A stretch of DNA of 45,167 bases from Corynebacterium lipophiloflavum DSM 44291 (GCF_000159635.1 NZ_GG667195.1:129291-174457); one strand, 5' to 3'. Shown: positions 17,095 to 26,707, counted from the first letter of the stretch. Notes: a model not told the origin generated them from the sequence alone. Made by a program: numbers and translations.

Positions 17095-19338
17095 CCCGCC
17101 TTCGACATCGCCGATCACGCTCAGCGTCTGGGTGGCGCGGGTCACGGCGACGTAGAGATCCTGCCAACCCTGCGGTGAGGCGTCGATAATCTCCTGCGGC
17201 TCGACGACGGTGACGTGGTCGAACTCGAGCCCCTTGACCTCGGCGACGTTGTCGGCGGTAATCACCGCGCTGGTGCGCCCGTCGCTGCTTGACGCGCCGG
17301 CCGAAGGCTCCGTTCCCGTCGGCAGCAAACGCACCGGCAGACCGGTGGAGCGAATTGCGGTGGCCGGCTGTGCGGCCGGGTCGATCCGGGCGAGGATGCG
17401 GTTGGCGAGCGCCATGATCTCCGACGGGGTGCGGTAGTTCACACTCAGCTCGTGGACTGTGAAACGCGAGCCCACGAACGGCTCCAGGGCCAGCGCCCAG
17501 TCGTCGGTGCCGGAGGGCGCCGAGGTTTGGGCGGTGTCTCCGACGAGGGTCATCCAGCGCGAGGGCGAACGCCGAAACACCATGCGCCACTCCATCGGGG
17601 AGAGCTCCTGGGCCTCATCGACGATCACGTGGCCGTACGCCCAGGTGTGGTCCTCGCGGGCGCGCTCTGCCGTGGAGCGCACATCAGTGACGCGCTGGCG
17701 CCGCGCGAGCGTCTCGGCATCGATGATGTCGTGGGCGGAGAGGATTTCGGCCTCGAACTGGTCGTCGTCGTTGTCCGTCGATGCCGACGAGGACAAGATG
17801 TCGAGCGCGTCCTCTGCCTCGGCGACCTGCCGGCGCCACTCCTCGTCCTCCGCGCGCCGCGCCTCCTCCGGGTCTGGCACGCCAATGAGCTCGGCCAACT
17901 CGTCAACCAAGGCTGTGTCGGCGGGAGTGGTCGGGGACCCCGGGGGGCGGTACAGCGCCTCGCGGGTGTAGTCGTCGTAGTCGCCGGCCACGTCTGCGAT
18001 TGCTTCCCGGCTGTTCAGCAACTCCGTGAGGACGGCCGCGGGTTCCAGCGCGGGGAAGTGGGCGTCGATAAGCGCCTGCACCTGCTGCTCCTCGGCGAGG
18101 TCGTCGTGGAGCTGGTCGACGTCGGCGGCGCTGAGCAGGTTCTCACCGCCAAGCGGATCCTCGCCGATGCGATGCGCGAGCGCCTCCGCCAAAAGCTGGG
18201 TGAAGTGTTCCGCGAAGACCGGGCGCGCCGCGTTGTGGGGTTTGCGGGAGCGGCGCGCGCGGGTGCGGGCAGCCTTGATCATCGCGGGGGTTGCCTCGAT
18301 GGTCACCGAGCCGATGCGGACGGCCACCGGCTCGTCCGGCACCGTTTCCAGTCGCTGCACAGCGCGTTTGAGCACCGTCACCATCTCCGCCGAGCCCTTG
18401 ACCTCGCGCGCGGCGGTCGACTCCCGGTTCGACTCAGGCACGAAGCCAGGCACGAGCGTGTCGACGGTCGACAGCACAACGCCGGTCTCGCCGAGCTCGG
18501 GCAGCACCCGGGAAATGTAGTCCAAAAACGTCGGGTTCGGGCCGACGATGAGCACGCCGGCGCGTGAGAGCTGCTCGCGCCACGTGTACAGCAGGTACGC
18601 CACCCGATGCAGCGCCACGGCGGTCTTGCCGGTGCCGGGGCCTCCCTGGACCACCAGCACGCCGCGCGTCGCATCGCGGATGATCTCGTCCTGCTCGCGT
18701 TGGATTGTCTCGACGATCGAGCGCATCCTGCCTGTTCGTGCGGCGTTCATCGCGGCCCGCAGCGCGGCCTCGGAGCCGACGTCGGACAGCCTGCCCGCAG
18801 CCCCCTCGCCGGAGAGAACCTCATCATCCACGGCGGTTACTCTGCGCCCCCGCATGCGGATTGTGCGCCGTGTCTCCACCCCCTCCGGGTGCGCCGTAGT
18901 GGCCAGATAGTACGGCCTGGCCATCGGGGCGCGCCAGTCCAGCAGGAGGGTGCGGTAGTTGTCGGCACGGTCCTCCATGCCCAGGCGCCCGATGTAGCGG
19001 CGATCCACCCCGGGCCGGCCCTCGACGGGGTTGTCGGCGTCCTCGTCGGCGATGTCGAGTCGGCCGAAGACGAGACCCACCTCGGCCACGTTGAGCGTAT
19101 CCAGCTTGGCGTTGAGCGCGTGGTACTGCGTTTCGCGCCGCACCAGCGCGTCCGAGTCGGGGTTGTCCGGGTCGACGTCGGCCTGCACCGCCTCCAGCTG
19201 GGCGCGGGCTGCGCTCACCTCGGCGTCGAGACGGGAAAAGAGCATGTCCGCGTACGCCTGCTCCCGGTCAATCTCCGGCGATCCACTCAACCGCGCGCCT
19301 CCTTGGTGGGTAGATAACGACACTTTAGAAAGCGCCAT
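17020..19338 (-). CDS. HelD/HelR-like superfamily 1 helicase, RNA polymerase recycling type
   Basis: This 772-residue UvrD-like protein has a long charged N-terminal arm (about 20-60), Walker A (VVQGGPGTGKTAVALHR, Lys about 238), a DExx box (VIVDEAQELSPMEW), motif III (LVGDTAQTSA), and C-terminal motifs (VHELSVNYRTPSEI, LYVAVTRATQTLSVIGD). The arm plus split helicase domains match HelD proteins, which pull stalled RNA polymerase off DNA. Streptomyces and mycobacterial relatives (HelR/HelD class II) influence rifampicin tolerance. DNA helicase activity in the strict sense may be absent. The 3' end overlaps the Usp gene by 75 bases. Confidence 0.88.
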   Translation of the reverse strand: MALSKVSLSTHQGGARLSGSPEIDREQAYADMLFSRLDAEVSAARAQLEAVQADVDPDNPDSDALVRRETQYHALNAKLDTLNVAEVGLVFGRLDIADEDADNPVEGRPGVDRRYIGRLGMEDRADNYRTLLLDWRAPMARPYYLATTAHPEGVETRRTIRMRGRRVTAVDDEVLSGEGAAGRLSDVGSEAALRAAMNAARTGRMRSIVETIQREQDEIIRDATRGVLVVQGGPGTGKTAVALHRVAYLLYTWREQLSRAGVLIVGPNPTFLDYISRVLPELGETGVVLSTVDTLVPGFVPESNRESTAAREVKGSAEMVTVLKRAVQRLETVPDEPVAVRIGSVTIEATPAMIKAARTRARRSRKPHNAARPVFAEHFTQLLAEALAHRIGEDPLGGENLLSAADVDQLHDDLAEEQQVQALIDAHFPALEPAAVLTELLNSREAIADVAGDYDDYTREALYRPPGSPTTPADTALVDELAELIGVPDPEEARRAEDEEWRRQVAEAEDALDILSSSASTDNDDDQFEAEILSAHDIIDAETLARRQRVTDVRSTAERAREDHTWAYGHVIVDEAQELSPMEWRMVFRRSPSRWMTLVGDTAQTSAPSGTDDWALALEPFVGSRFTVHELSVNYRTPSEIMALANRILARIDPAAQPATAIRSTGLPVRLLPTGTEPSAGASSSDGRTSAVITADNVAEVKGLEFDHVTVVEPQEIIDASPQGWQDLYVAVTRATQTLSVIGDVEGGLLHGVDDHDIAVGLPGHVGGNGAQ

Positions 19339-19350
19339 TCTACCAACGGC

Positions 19351-19379
19351 AAAACCCCGCCACCGGTGTGGTGACGGGG
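19351..19379 (-). terminator. terminator after the DoxX gene
   Basis: Read on the minus strand, a 10-bp stem with one mismatch (CCCCGTCACC with GGTGGCGGGG) runs into TTTT. It lies between the DoxX stop and the helicase start, so the helicase needs its own promoter. Confidence 0.75.
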
Positions 19380-19404
19380 GGAGAGCCGGCGAGCTCGCGA
19401 GAAG

Positions 19405-20412
19405 CTAGCCGAGCTTCTTCTGGGCCTGCTTAACGGCCTTCTCAGCGCGCTTCTGCAGCTGCTTGACGTTCTTCTCGGCCTTGCGCTTCTGGCGGCGCGA
19501 AGGGGCCAAATCCAGATCGGAGAACGCACCCTGCAGGTTGGACACCGCGTCCTGGGCGCGGCTTTGCACCTTGGAAGCCTTGCGCTTTGCCTTGACCTTG
19601 TCCAGCGTGGACGGGGAGAGGTCGTCCAGGGTGGACTGCAGGGTGTCCGCGATGTTGTTCACGGTGGAGTTGACCTTGCGCTTCGCCACGAACTGCTCCA
19701 GCTTGTTCGGCTTGGCGTCCTTGTAGGCCTCCTGCGCCTGAGAGGTGGCGTCATCGATGAAGCTCGACGCAGTGGACAGGAAGCTCGAGGTCTGCTTCTT
19801 GGCGTCGTCCGCGAGGGAGGACGCGGTCTTCGCCCAATCGTCCTTGTTGTCGTCGACGTAGGAGGTGACCTGGTCGGTGGTCTCCGAGATCCAGTTGCCT
19901 GCCTTGCTCAGCGCCTTCTCCGACTCGGACTGCGTCGGCAGCGCCTGCTGAACGTTCTTCTTGGCCACGCGGGCGGCGTTCTTGGCGCGCCACTGCAGGC
20001 CGGGGTTGCCGGCGGTGTCGACGGTGGCGAGCAGGATGCCGCCGAGCAGGGCGACATCGGTGATGGCACCGCTGCGGCGGCGTGCCTTCTCATCCTCGTT
20101 GGTAGCCTCCCAGAATGCGTGGCGGCCCAGGATGGAGGGGACGGCGGTGACAGCGAGCAGAGTCGCGGCGGTACGCGGTGCCTTGCCCAGCGCAAACAGG
20201 GAGCCGGCGCCGGCCTTGACGCCACCGACGATCTGCGCGGCGGTCTCCGGGGAGGAGGGCAGGTAAGCGCGGTATGGGGCGGGGATCACAGAGCGGAGCT
20301 TCTGCAGCACGGAGTCCGCGCTCTCGCGGTGGGCGGAGGGGTTAACGACGGTTTCGACGCCGTCAACCACGTACACGGACGCGAGCATGGGGCGTGCAAG
20401 CTTGCGAATCAT
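19405..20412 (-). CDS. DoxX family membrane protein with long Lys-rich tail
   Basis: This encodes 335 residues. The first 145 or so match DoxX: RKLARPMLASVYVVDGVE, a second hydrophobic stretch at ALGKAPRTAATLLAV, and SGAITDVALLGGILLATVDT. DoxX proteins are four-helix membrane proteins, in mycobacteria tied to the membrane oxidoreductase complex with SodA and SseA. The remaining 190 residues are polar and helical with Ala, Asp, Lys and Gln heptad-like spacing, ending in a very basic run (RRQKRKAEKNVKQLQKRAEK). The tail probably stays in the cytosol and may bind nucleic acid or act as a coiled coil. No partner is evident nearby. Confidence 0.85.
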   Translation of the reverse strand: MIRKLARPMLASVYVVDGVETVVNPSAHRESADSVLQKLRSVIPAPYRAYLPSSPETAAQIVGGVKAGAGSLFALGKAPRTAATLLAVTAVPSILGRHAFWEATNEDEKARRRSGAITDVALLGGILLATVDTAGNPGLQWRAKNAARVAKKNVQQALPTQSESEKALSKAGNWISETTDQVTSYVDDNKDDWAKTASSLADDAKKQTSSFLSTASSFIDDATSQAQEAYKDAKPNKLEQFVAKRKVNSTVNNIADTLQSTLDDLSPSTLDKVKAKRKASKVQSRAQDAVSNLQGAFSDLDLAPSRRQKRKAEKNVKQLQKRAEKAVKQAQKKLG

Positions 20413-20477
20413 AGAGACAAACCTTCTTCGTTATCGAATCTGTTCTTTGCTTGTCCCACAATCCTAACGAAAAACAG

Positions 20478-21080
20478 CTACCACCGTCTCCGCCACCACT
20501 CGTCTAGCGAGCCGCGCTCGTCCCCGAGCGTCGTGGGCGCACCGTGACCGGGCCGGACGATGGTGGCGTCGGGGTAGACGTCGAAAAGCTTCGTGGTGAC
20601 CTCCTTGAACAGGCGCACAAACTCGCCCTCACCCACGGTCTTGCCCAGACCGCCAGGAAACAGCGAGTCACCGACAAAGGCGTTCGGGGTGCCGTCGACA
20701 TCGACGACCACCGCGGCACCTCCCGGGGTGTGGCCACGCAGAATCATCGTGTTCAGGCGCTGGCCGAGAAACTCAACGGCATCGTCGTCGCGCAGCTCCA
20801 CGTCCACCGGCGCGGGTAGTGCAGGAGCGTCGAGGAATGACGCCCAGTGGCGCGCCCCGGTTCGCTCGAGAACCTCCGTTAGCGCGCGGGTGTGGTCCTT
20901 GTGGCGGTGAGTGGTTAAGACGTCCGTGATCTCCACGCCCGCGTCCGCGGCCATGCGCAGGATGGCGGGGGCGTCGGCGGCGGCGTCGATAAGCAGGCCC
21001 TTGCCTTCGCTCGCGAGAAGGTAGACGTTGTTGTCCATGTCGGAAACGGAAATCTGGTGCAAAGTAAACGTAATGCTCAT
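20478..21080 (-). CDS. MBL-fold metallohydrolase, glyoxalase II-like
   Basis: This 200-residue protein has the metallo-beta-lactamase fold. The metal motif is THRHKDH, and further ligands are in LRGHTPGGAAV, FVGDSLFPGG and VRPGHGAPTTLGDE. The pattern fits the hydroxyacylglutathione hydrolase-like group common in actinobacteria, where glutathione is absent and the true substrate is unknown. It lies divergently from uvrA. Confidence 0.9.
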   Translation of the reverse strand: MSITFTLHQISVSDMDNNVYLLASEGKGLLIDAAADAPAILRMAADAGVEITDVLTTHRHKDHTRALTEVLERTGARHWASFLDAPALPAPVDVELRDDDAVEFLGQRLNTMILRGHTPGGAAVVVDVDGTPNAFVGDSLFPGGLGKTVGEGEFVRLFKEVTTKLFDVYPDATIVRPGHGAPTTLGDERGSLDEWWRRRW

Positions 21081-21120
21081 GCGGGCCAGCCTAGCTACTG
21101 TCTTAGCGGCCGAGGTGCGC

Positions 21121-21136
21121 TCGCTGGTATGTTCGG
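21121..21136. promoter_or_regulatory. candidate LexA (SOS) box before uvrA
   Basis: The right half TGTTCGG matches six of seven positions of the corynebacterial/mycobacterial LexA site (TCGAACA-N2-TGTTCGA), while the left half TCGCTGG matches only three. It lies 43-58 bases before the uvrA GTG. uvrA is an SOS gene in many bacteria, which makes the site worth keeping despite the weak half. Confidence 0.35.
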
Positions 21137-21178
21137 AGGCTGTTGCTTACCTACTTGAACAGCGGAGGAATAAACAAG

Positions 21179-24034
21179 GTGGCTGACCGTCTCACCGTGC
21201 GCGGAGCGCGCGAGCACAACCTCAAAGGCGTCGACCTTGACCTGCCGCGCGACAAGATGGTCGTGTTCACCGGGTTGTCGGGCTCAGGAAAGTCCTCGCT
21301 CGCCTTCGACACCATTTTCGCGGAGGGGCAGCGCCGCTACGTCGAGTCGCTGTCCTCGTACGCGCGCATGTTCCTCGGCCAAATGGACAAGCCTGACGTC
21401 GACTACATCGATGGGCTCTCGCCGGCGGTGTCCATCGACCAGAAGTCCACCAACCGCAACCCGCGCTCCACCGTGGGCACCATCACCGAGATCTACGATT
21501 ACCTGCGTCTGCTTTACGCCCGCGCCGGCACGCCGCACTGCCCCGTGTGCGACGCCGAGATCAGCCGCCAGACCCCGCAGCAGATCGTCGACCAGATCCT
21601 CGAGCGCGAGGAACGCACCAAGTTTCAGGTGCTGGCACCCATCGTGCGCAAGCGCAAGGGCGAGTTTGTGGACCTGTTCGCTGACCTCGCCGCGCAGGGT
21701 TACGCGCGTGTCACCGTCGACGGGGAAACACACCAGCTTTCGGACCCGCCAAAGCTGGAAAAGCAGATCAAGCACACCATCGACGTCGTCGTCGACCGCC
21801 TGCAGGTCAAGGAGAGCCAGAAGCAGCGCCTCACGGATTCCGTGGAAACGGCGCTCAAGCTTGCCGACGGACTCGTCGCCGTAGAGTTCGTCGACGCCGA
21901 TGAATCCGACCCCGGGCGCTACCGCATCTTCTCGGAGAAGATGGCCTGCCCCAACGGCCACGCTCTCGACGTGGAGGAGTACGAACCGCGCGCGTTCTCG
22001 TTTAACTCTCCGTTTGGCGCCTGCCCGGCCTGCGACGGCCTGGGTACCCGCAAGGAAATCGATATCGACCTTGTCGTTCCCGATCCGGACGCCCCGGCTG
22101 TCGACGCGTTCCAGCCGTGGAACTCATCGCCGAATAAGGGCTACTTTGTCAAGCTCATCGAGGCACTCGCGGCCGAGGAGGGCTTCGACGCGCACGCCCC
22201 GCTGTCCTCGCTGACGGCCACGCAGCGCAAGCACCTGATCCACGGCTCGTCCACCAAGGTGAGTGTGAAGTACAAAAACCGCTACGGCCGCCAGCGCGGT
22301 TTCACCGCGGCCTATGAAGGCGTGATCGGCTACCTCGAACGCAAACTTGAGCAGGCCGAATCCGAGCACCAGAAGGACCGCCTGCTCGCCTACACCCGCG
22401 AGATTCCCTGCCCAACCTGTAAGGGCGCGCGCCTGAAACCGGAGATCCTCGCGGTCCGCCTCGCCTCAACGACCCACGGGGAGCTTTCCATCGCGGGACT
22501 TGCAGAATTGTCCATCGAGGCGGCCTCCGAGTACCTGGATAATCTGGTGCTGGGCTACCGCGAGGAGATGATCGCCGGTGCCGTGTTGCGTGAGATTCAA
22601 GCCCGTCTGCGCTTCCTGCTCGACGTGGGTTTGAGCTATCTCACCCTGTCGCGCTCGGCGGGAACCTTGTCCGGCGGTGAAGCGCAGCGCATCCGCCTGG
22701 CTACCCAGATTGGCTCGGGGCTCGCGGGCGTGCTCTACGTCCTGGACGAGCCGTCGATCGGCCTGCACCAGCGCGACAACCTTCGCCTGATCCGCACGCT
22801 GAAGAAGCTGCGCGACCTGGGAAACACCCTCATCGTCGTCGAGCACGACGAGGACACCATCAACGAGGCCGATTGGCTTGTCGACGTCGGCCCGCGGGCC
22901 GGCGAGTACGGCGGCGAGATCGTCTACCAAGGCGAGCCCGCCGGCATTGTGAAGGCAAAGAACTCCATCACCGGCGACTACCTGTCAAAGCGCAAGGAGA
23001 TCGCGGTGCCGGCCGAGCGCCGCGCCATTGACAAGTCACGCACGCTCAAGGTGGTCGGCGCGCGCGAGAACAACCTCGACAACGTCAGCGTGGACATTCC
23101 GCTGGGCGTCCTCGTTGCGGTGACCGGGGTGTCCGGATCGGGCAAATCCACCCTGGTCAACCACATTTTGGCGAAGACGCTGCAGAACCAGCTCAATGGT
23201 GCGCGCCAGGTCCCGGGGCGGGTGAAGAAGATCGAGGGCATCGACCACCTGGACAAGCTGGTGCAGGTCGACCAGAGCCCGATTGGCCGCACCCCGCGCT
23301 CGAACCCGGCGACGTACACCGGTGTCTTCGACAAGATCCGCAATCTTTTCGCCGAGACCCAGGAGGCCAAGGTCCGTGGCTACAAGGCGGGGCGCTTCTC
23401 CTTCAACGTCAAGGGTGGGCGCTGCGAGGCATGCCATGGCGACGGAACGATCAAGATCGAGATGAACTTCCTACCGGACGTCTACGTCCCTTGTGAGGTG
23501 TGCGAGGGCGCGCGCTACAACCGCGAAACGCTCGAGGTGCGCTACAAGGGCAAGAACATCGCAGAGGTGCTCGACATGCCCATCTCTGAGGGCGCCGAGT
23601 TCTTCGAGCCGATCACGTCCATCCACCGCTACTTGAGCACGCTTGTCGACGTCGGCCTGGGCTACGTCCGCCTCGGCCAAGCCGCCACCACGCTCTCCGG
23701 GGGCGAGGCCCAGCGCGTCAAGCTGGCCGCGGAGCTTCAGAAGCGCTCCAATGGCCGCACGATCTATATCCTCGACGAGCCCACCACTGGCCTGCATTTT
23801 GAGGACATCCGCAAACTCATGATGGTGCTGGGTGGCCTGGTGGACAAGGGCAACACGGTGCTTGTTATTGAGCACAACTTGGATGTGATCAAGTCCGCCG
23901 ACTGGATTATCGATATGGGCCCGGAGGGCGGCTCGGGCGGCGGCAACGTCGTAGCCGAGGGCACCCCTGAGGATGTCGCGGGTGTGGAAGAATCCTTCAC
24001 CGGACAGTTCCTGGCCGGCATTCTGGACTCGTAG
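21179..24034 (+). CDS. uvrA: UvrABC system protein A
   Basis: UvrA (951 residues from this start) is the damage-sensing ATPase of nucleotide excision repair. Two ABC ATPase halves are visible: Walker [17 protein letters not shown] near the N-terminus and [17 protein letters not shown] near 655. Signatures are [12 protein letters not shown] and [12 protein letters not shown], with Walker [13 protein letters not shown] and [12 protein letters not shown]. Zinc-finger cysteines occur in [17 protein letters not shown] and [11 protein letters not shown] 21179 follows GGAGG by ten bases; an upstream TTG at 21143 adds 12 unlikely residues. Confidence 0.98.
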   Translation: MADRLTVRGAREHNLKGVDLDLPRDKMVVFTGLSGSGKSSLAFDTIFAEGQRRYVESLSSYARMFLGQMDKPDVDYIDGLSPAVSIDQKSTNRNPRSTVGTITEIYDYLRLLYARAGTPHCPVCDAEISRQTPQQIVDQILEREERTKFQVLAPIVRKRKGEFVDLFADLAAQGYARVTVDGETHQLSDPPKLEKQIKHTIDVVVDRLQVKESQKQRLTDSVETALKLADGLVAVEFVDADESDPGRYRIFSEKMACPNGHALDVEEYEPRAFSFNSPFGACPACDGLGTRKEIDIDLVVPDPDAPAVDAFQPWNSSPNKGYFVKLIEALAAEEGFDAHAPLSSLTATQRKHLIHGSSTKVSVKYKNRYGRQRGFTAAYEGVIGYLERKLEQAESEHQKDRLLAYTREIPCPTCKGARLKPEILAVRLASTTHGELSIAGLAELSIEAASEYLDNLVLGYREEMIAGAVLREIQARLRFLLDVGLSYLTLSRSAGTLSGGEAQRIRLATQIGSGLAGVLYVLDEPSIGLHQRDNLRLIRTLKKLRDLGNTLIVVEHDEDTINEADWLVDVGPRAGEYGGEIVYQGEPAGIVKAKNSITGDYLSKRKEIAVPAERRAIDKSRTLKVVGARENNLDNVSVDIPLGVLVAVTGVSGSGKSTLVNHILAKTLQNQLNGARQVPGRVKKIEGIDHLDKLVQVDQSPIGRTPRSNPATYTGVFDKIRNLFAETQEAKVRGYKAGRFSFNVKGGRCEACHGDGTIKIEMNFLPDVYVPCEVCEGARYNRETLEVRYKGKNIAEVLDMPISEGAEFFEPITSIHRYLSTLVDVGLGYVRLGQAATTLSGGEAQRVKLAAELQKRSNGRTIYILDEPTTGLHFEDIRKLMMVLGGLVDKGNTVLVIEHNLDVIKSADWIIDMGPEGGSGGGNVVAEGTPEDVAGVEESFTGQFLAGILDS

Positions 24035-24100
24035 GCGACACCCTCGAAGGGTGGAGACGAAAGTGGAGACCGCCGGATAAGAAATAGCAAAACAACACCT

Positions 24101-24119
24101 CACGCCAATTCTCGGCGTG
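24101..24119 (+). terminator. weak hairpin after uvrA
   Basis: CACGCC and GGCGTG form a 6-bp stem with a seven-base loop and no T tract. It may act as a poor terminator. The rest of the 189-base gap holds two GTGGAGAC direct repeats near 24052 and 24066, a palindrome GAATATTC near 24174, and a TACTCT -10 candidate at 24184-24189. Confidence 0.35.
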
Positions 24120-24223
24120 TGAAGCACGATCTACTTTCGTCCCGAGGTCCCGCCCGGCACTTTCACAGCCAGTTGAATATTCGTACTCTTTGACAAGTCT
24201 TATCCCGGCAACCAAAGGGCACT

Positions 24224-24976
24224 ATGAATATCAAGGCAGCCATCATCGCGGTGCTGACCGCGGCCTCGGCCACAGCCACGCTCTGGCCCGCCCCAGCATC
24301 CGCCGCGGACATCCCCCCGATGCCGCAGGGTTACCCAATCCACGACCTTTACCAGACCTGCACCGAAGCCGAAGCGCACGCGCAAGGCTATCCTCAGTGG
24401 CACTACGGCGAGACGGCCCGACGCTACCTCGGCAACGGTGTGCTCGAGTTCAAAAACACGACGAGTCAGTCAGTCGATTACACCGCCGAGGTGGAAAGTT
24501 GCACCAACCACGTCATCTCTGCCAACTCCCGGGCGGAGCTGCCTTCGGGGTGGAGCACAACCGCGCGCTCGGATATCAGCTTGACCACCGACAACGGCTG
24601 GGTACAGGGCGAGACATTCGGCCCGATTAAACTGGCACCGGGGGAGACCTTCCGCGTTGAGTTCGGTGCGCTGGAAAAGGACTTCATCTCCATGATGGTC
24701 ACCTGCCAGGGCGGGTTCTACCAGAACATGGCCGGAGCCGATGTCGTGCGCGGCACCGGCCCCGCGGAGCGCTACGCGTTCGCGCACATCATTCACGCTG
24801 ACGGAACCGTCGACCAGCAGGCGCTGCAGATTCCCGCACGCGCTCAAGGTGCCAACAGCAAGCCCATCGACAAGCCCTACAACACCATTACCGGGCCGAG
24901 CCTGGAAAAGATCGCCGATCCGGCCATCGATCGGGTGGTCAATCCCGTGACCACGCCGCAACGCGACGCGAGCTAG
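24224..24976 (+). CDS. secreted protein, module 1 of a paralogous exported array
   Basis: This 250-residue product has a Sec signal peptide (MNIKAAIIAVLT... ending PAPASAA, cut near residue 27). The mature part has Cys residues at CTEAEA, ESCTNH and VTCQGG and alternating beta-strand patterning: FKNTTSQSVDYTAEVES, then GWVQGETFGPIKLAPGETF. The GP-x2-L-x-PG motif recurs in the proteins encoded downstream. A linker rich in Pro and Asp (about 205-250) ends at TAG 24974. The frame stays open beyond that TAG and encodes a second similar module, so this may be the front half of a longer protein. An AAAGGG ribosome binding site lies before ATG. I recognise no named family. Confidence 0.85.
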   Translation: MNIKAAIIAVLTAASATATLWPAPASAADIPPMPQGYPIHDLYQTCTEAEAHAQGYPQWHYGETARRYLGNGVLEFKNTTSQSVDYTAEVESCTNHVISANSRAELPSGWSTTARSDISLTTDNGWVQGETFGPIKLAPGETFRVEFGALEKDFISMMVTCQGGFYQNMAGADVVRGTGPAERYAFAHIIHADGTVDQQALQIPARAQGANSKPIDKPYNTITGPSLEKIADPAIDRVVNPVTTPQRDAS

Positions 24977-25518
24977 CCAGCCTTCGGCTCCCGCTGCGAC
25001 GCGGTGATTCCGCTGTGGTACCCGCACGACATCTCTGGCATCGCGCCCACGTTCCGCAAGCCGGGTTACTCCCAGGACTTCCTGAACTGGTCCGACGGGG
25101 AGCAGACCTACACGCCGACCGTGGATCACGTCGTCGGTGCCCAGTTCAACGGCGAGATGAACTACCGCGGCAACGGCGGCCGCCTACCCGCCGGATGGCT
25201 TGAATCCGTCGGGGCTGTCCAACGGGCGTACATGCCGGTCGGAACCGCGTTGAACCCAGTGGTCCTCCAACCCGGCGAGCGGGTGCGCGTCGAGTACGGC
25301 ACAACGATGATGCGCGTGCAGTATTCCGAGTATTCCTGCACCACGTCGGGCGCGAGCCGCACCTACGACCGTGTTGCCCAGAAGCCAGTAGCAACCGCGC
25401 CCGCTGGATTCTGGGCAGAGGCGCGACTATCACCTCGCCCGACGGCAGCGTCCGCACGCTCGATGTCACCCCGAGCGAATGGGCGAGCCTGCCTGTTCCT
25501 ACCCAAACCCTCTACTGA
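24977..25518 (+). pseudogene. decayed second secreted module (no start, frameshifted)
   Basis: The frame of the previous gene continues past TAG 24974 with PAFGSRCDAVIPLWY and then matches module 1: LPAGW, VVLQPGERVRVEYG and a late Cys (SEYSCTTSG) align with LPSGW, IKLAPGETFRVEFG and MVTCQGG. It has no signal peptide or ribosome binding site of its own. Near 25,410-25,420 the frame breaks. The natural ending, GATITSPDGSVRTLDVTP with stop TGA at 25516, is in another frame and aligns with FAHIIHADGTVDQQALQIP of module 1. This is consistent with a one-base deletion. So a two-module gene, or a neighbouring copy, has decayed by one nonsense change and one frameshift. Confidence 0.7.
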
Positions 25519-25546
25519 ACAACTACCCCTTCAAGGAGCCCCCACC

Positions 25547-26119
25547 ATGTCTCTCTTCGTACGCGCCGCAGCGTCGGCAGTAGTCCTCGCAACTGCAGCT
25601 GGCATCGCCGCAGCACCCGCCCACGCCCTTCCCGTCCGCGACATGGGCACCGCCAACCCGACGACGATCGGAGCCGTCTGCTCGAACCCGGGAGACCGCG
25701 GTCAAACCATCCGTATCGATCGCACCTACTTTGACGCCTCAGCCGGCACCTGGACCGTATCCAACTACAACTCCACGCCGATCCCGCTAACCCGCACCAT
25801 CACCGAGAAGAAGTCCAACGAATGGAAAGTCTCCGCAGGAGTCGACTTCCCGATCTTCGACCTGATCAAGATCTCCTTCTCCACCAGCTACTCCAAGTCC
25901 TCTTCGAATGAGGTCGGTGAGGTCGTCGGACCGTACGACGTCGCCCCGGGCACGACCGCCGTCATGCGTGCTGGGTGGGTTGTTTCCGACTTCTCGGGCG
26001 AGAAGACCGTCTGCGGTCAAGACCGCACCTGGCACGGCACGGGTGAGACCTTCACGGCGACGCTGCCCGCTGAGCGCCACGTCGAGATCAGCACCCGCGA
26101 CAACATCCGGTTCAGCTAA
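25547..26119 (+). CDS. secreted beta-rich protein, module 3
   Basis: This 190-residue protein starts at ATG 25547, eight bases after AAGGAG. The signal peptide ends AAAPAHA (about 27). The mature part is rich in Ser, Thr and alternating hydrophobics: TWTVSNYNSTPIPLTRTITE, then FDLIKISFSTSYSKSSSNEV, then VVGPYDVAPGTTAVMRAG. Two Cys (AVCSNPG, TVCGQDR) probably form a disulfide. The N-x-T-P, Ser-rich amphipathic hairpin and PG turn recall ETX/MTX2 aerolysin-type pore formers, but this is only a resemblance of pattern. Its TAA stop overlaps the next ATG (TAATG). It is part of an exported array facing a two-component system. Confidence 0.85.
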   Translation: MSLFVRAAASAVVLATAAGIAAAPAHALPVRDMGTANPTTIGAVCSNPGDRGQTIRIDRTYFDASAGTWTVSNYNSTPIPLTRTITEKKSNEWKVSAGVDFPIFDLIKISFSTSYSKSSSNEVGEVVGPYDVAPGTTAVMRAGWVVSDFSGEKTVCGQDRTWHGTGETFTATLPAERHVEISTRDNIRFS

Positions 26120-26703
26120 TGCGTCGCCGACTCGCCACCGCCATCGCCGCGCTGACGGTTGCACTAGCCGCCGCGCCTGTCGCCCAGGCGGACACATCGG
26201 CGCCCGCGGATTACATCCTGCCGCAGCGATGGAACGACGACTACAAGCCGGGAACCAGGTGCGCCACCCCGGGCCAAGGCGGAATCTACGTCACCGCGCA
26301 GCGGCGCTGGTTTGACCAGACCGACGCCGCGAGTGTGGCAAACCGCAACACCTTCCCCGTGCCGGTCACGCACAAGGTCACTGAGGCGCGCACGTCCACG
26401 CTGCAAATTTCAGCGACGATCACCCCGAAAGGTGAGATCGAGCGCTATTTGGCCACGGTCTACGGGCTGATCTACGTGCGCGTACAGCACTGGTCGGTCG
26501 GTCAGACCGTGGGCCCCTACGAGCTTGGCCCGGGCCGCCAAGGCAACCTCGTGTGGGGCTTCATGATGCTCGACACGGACGCGCAAAACGTGCGCTGCTC
26601 CGAAGACCAGCAGTGGGAAGCTGAGGGCAAACCCTACTCAGCGACCATTCCTGAATCGCGATACTCCGAGTTGCGCGAGGATGAAGCACCACTTTTCGGC
26701 TAA
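26119..26703 (+). CDS. secreted beta-rich protein, module 4
   Basis: This 194-residue exported protein is coupled to module 3 by TAATG. The signal peptide ends APVAQA (about 24). It aligns with module 3 along its length: RCATPG with VCSNPG, RRWFDQ with RTYFDA, VANRNTFPVPVTHKVTE with VSNYNSTPIPLTRTITE, TVGPYELGPG with VVGPYDVAPG, and RCSEDQQWEAEGKPYSATIP with VCGQDRTWHGTGETFTATLP. The two are therefore paralogues and may form a hetero-oligomer. The amphipathic middle differs most, as expected for a region with its own partner or membrane contact. No named family is recognised. Confidence 0.85.
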   Translation: MRRRLATAIAALTVALAAAPVAQADTSAPADYILPQRWNDDYKPGTRCATPGQGGIYVTAQRRWFDQTDAASVANRNTFPVPVTHKVTEARTSTLQISATITPKGEIERYLATVYGLIYVRVQHWSVGQTVGPYELGPGRQGNLVWGFMMLDTDAQNVRCSEDQQWEAEGKPYSATIPESRYSELREDEAPLFG

Positions 26704-26707
26704 ACCA

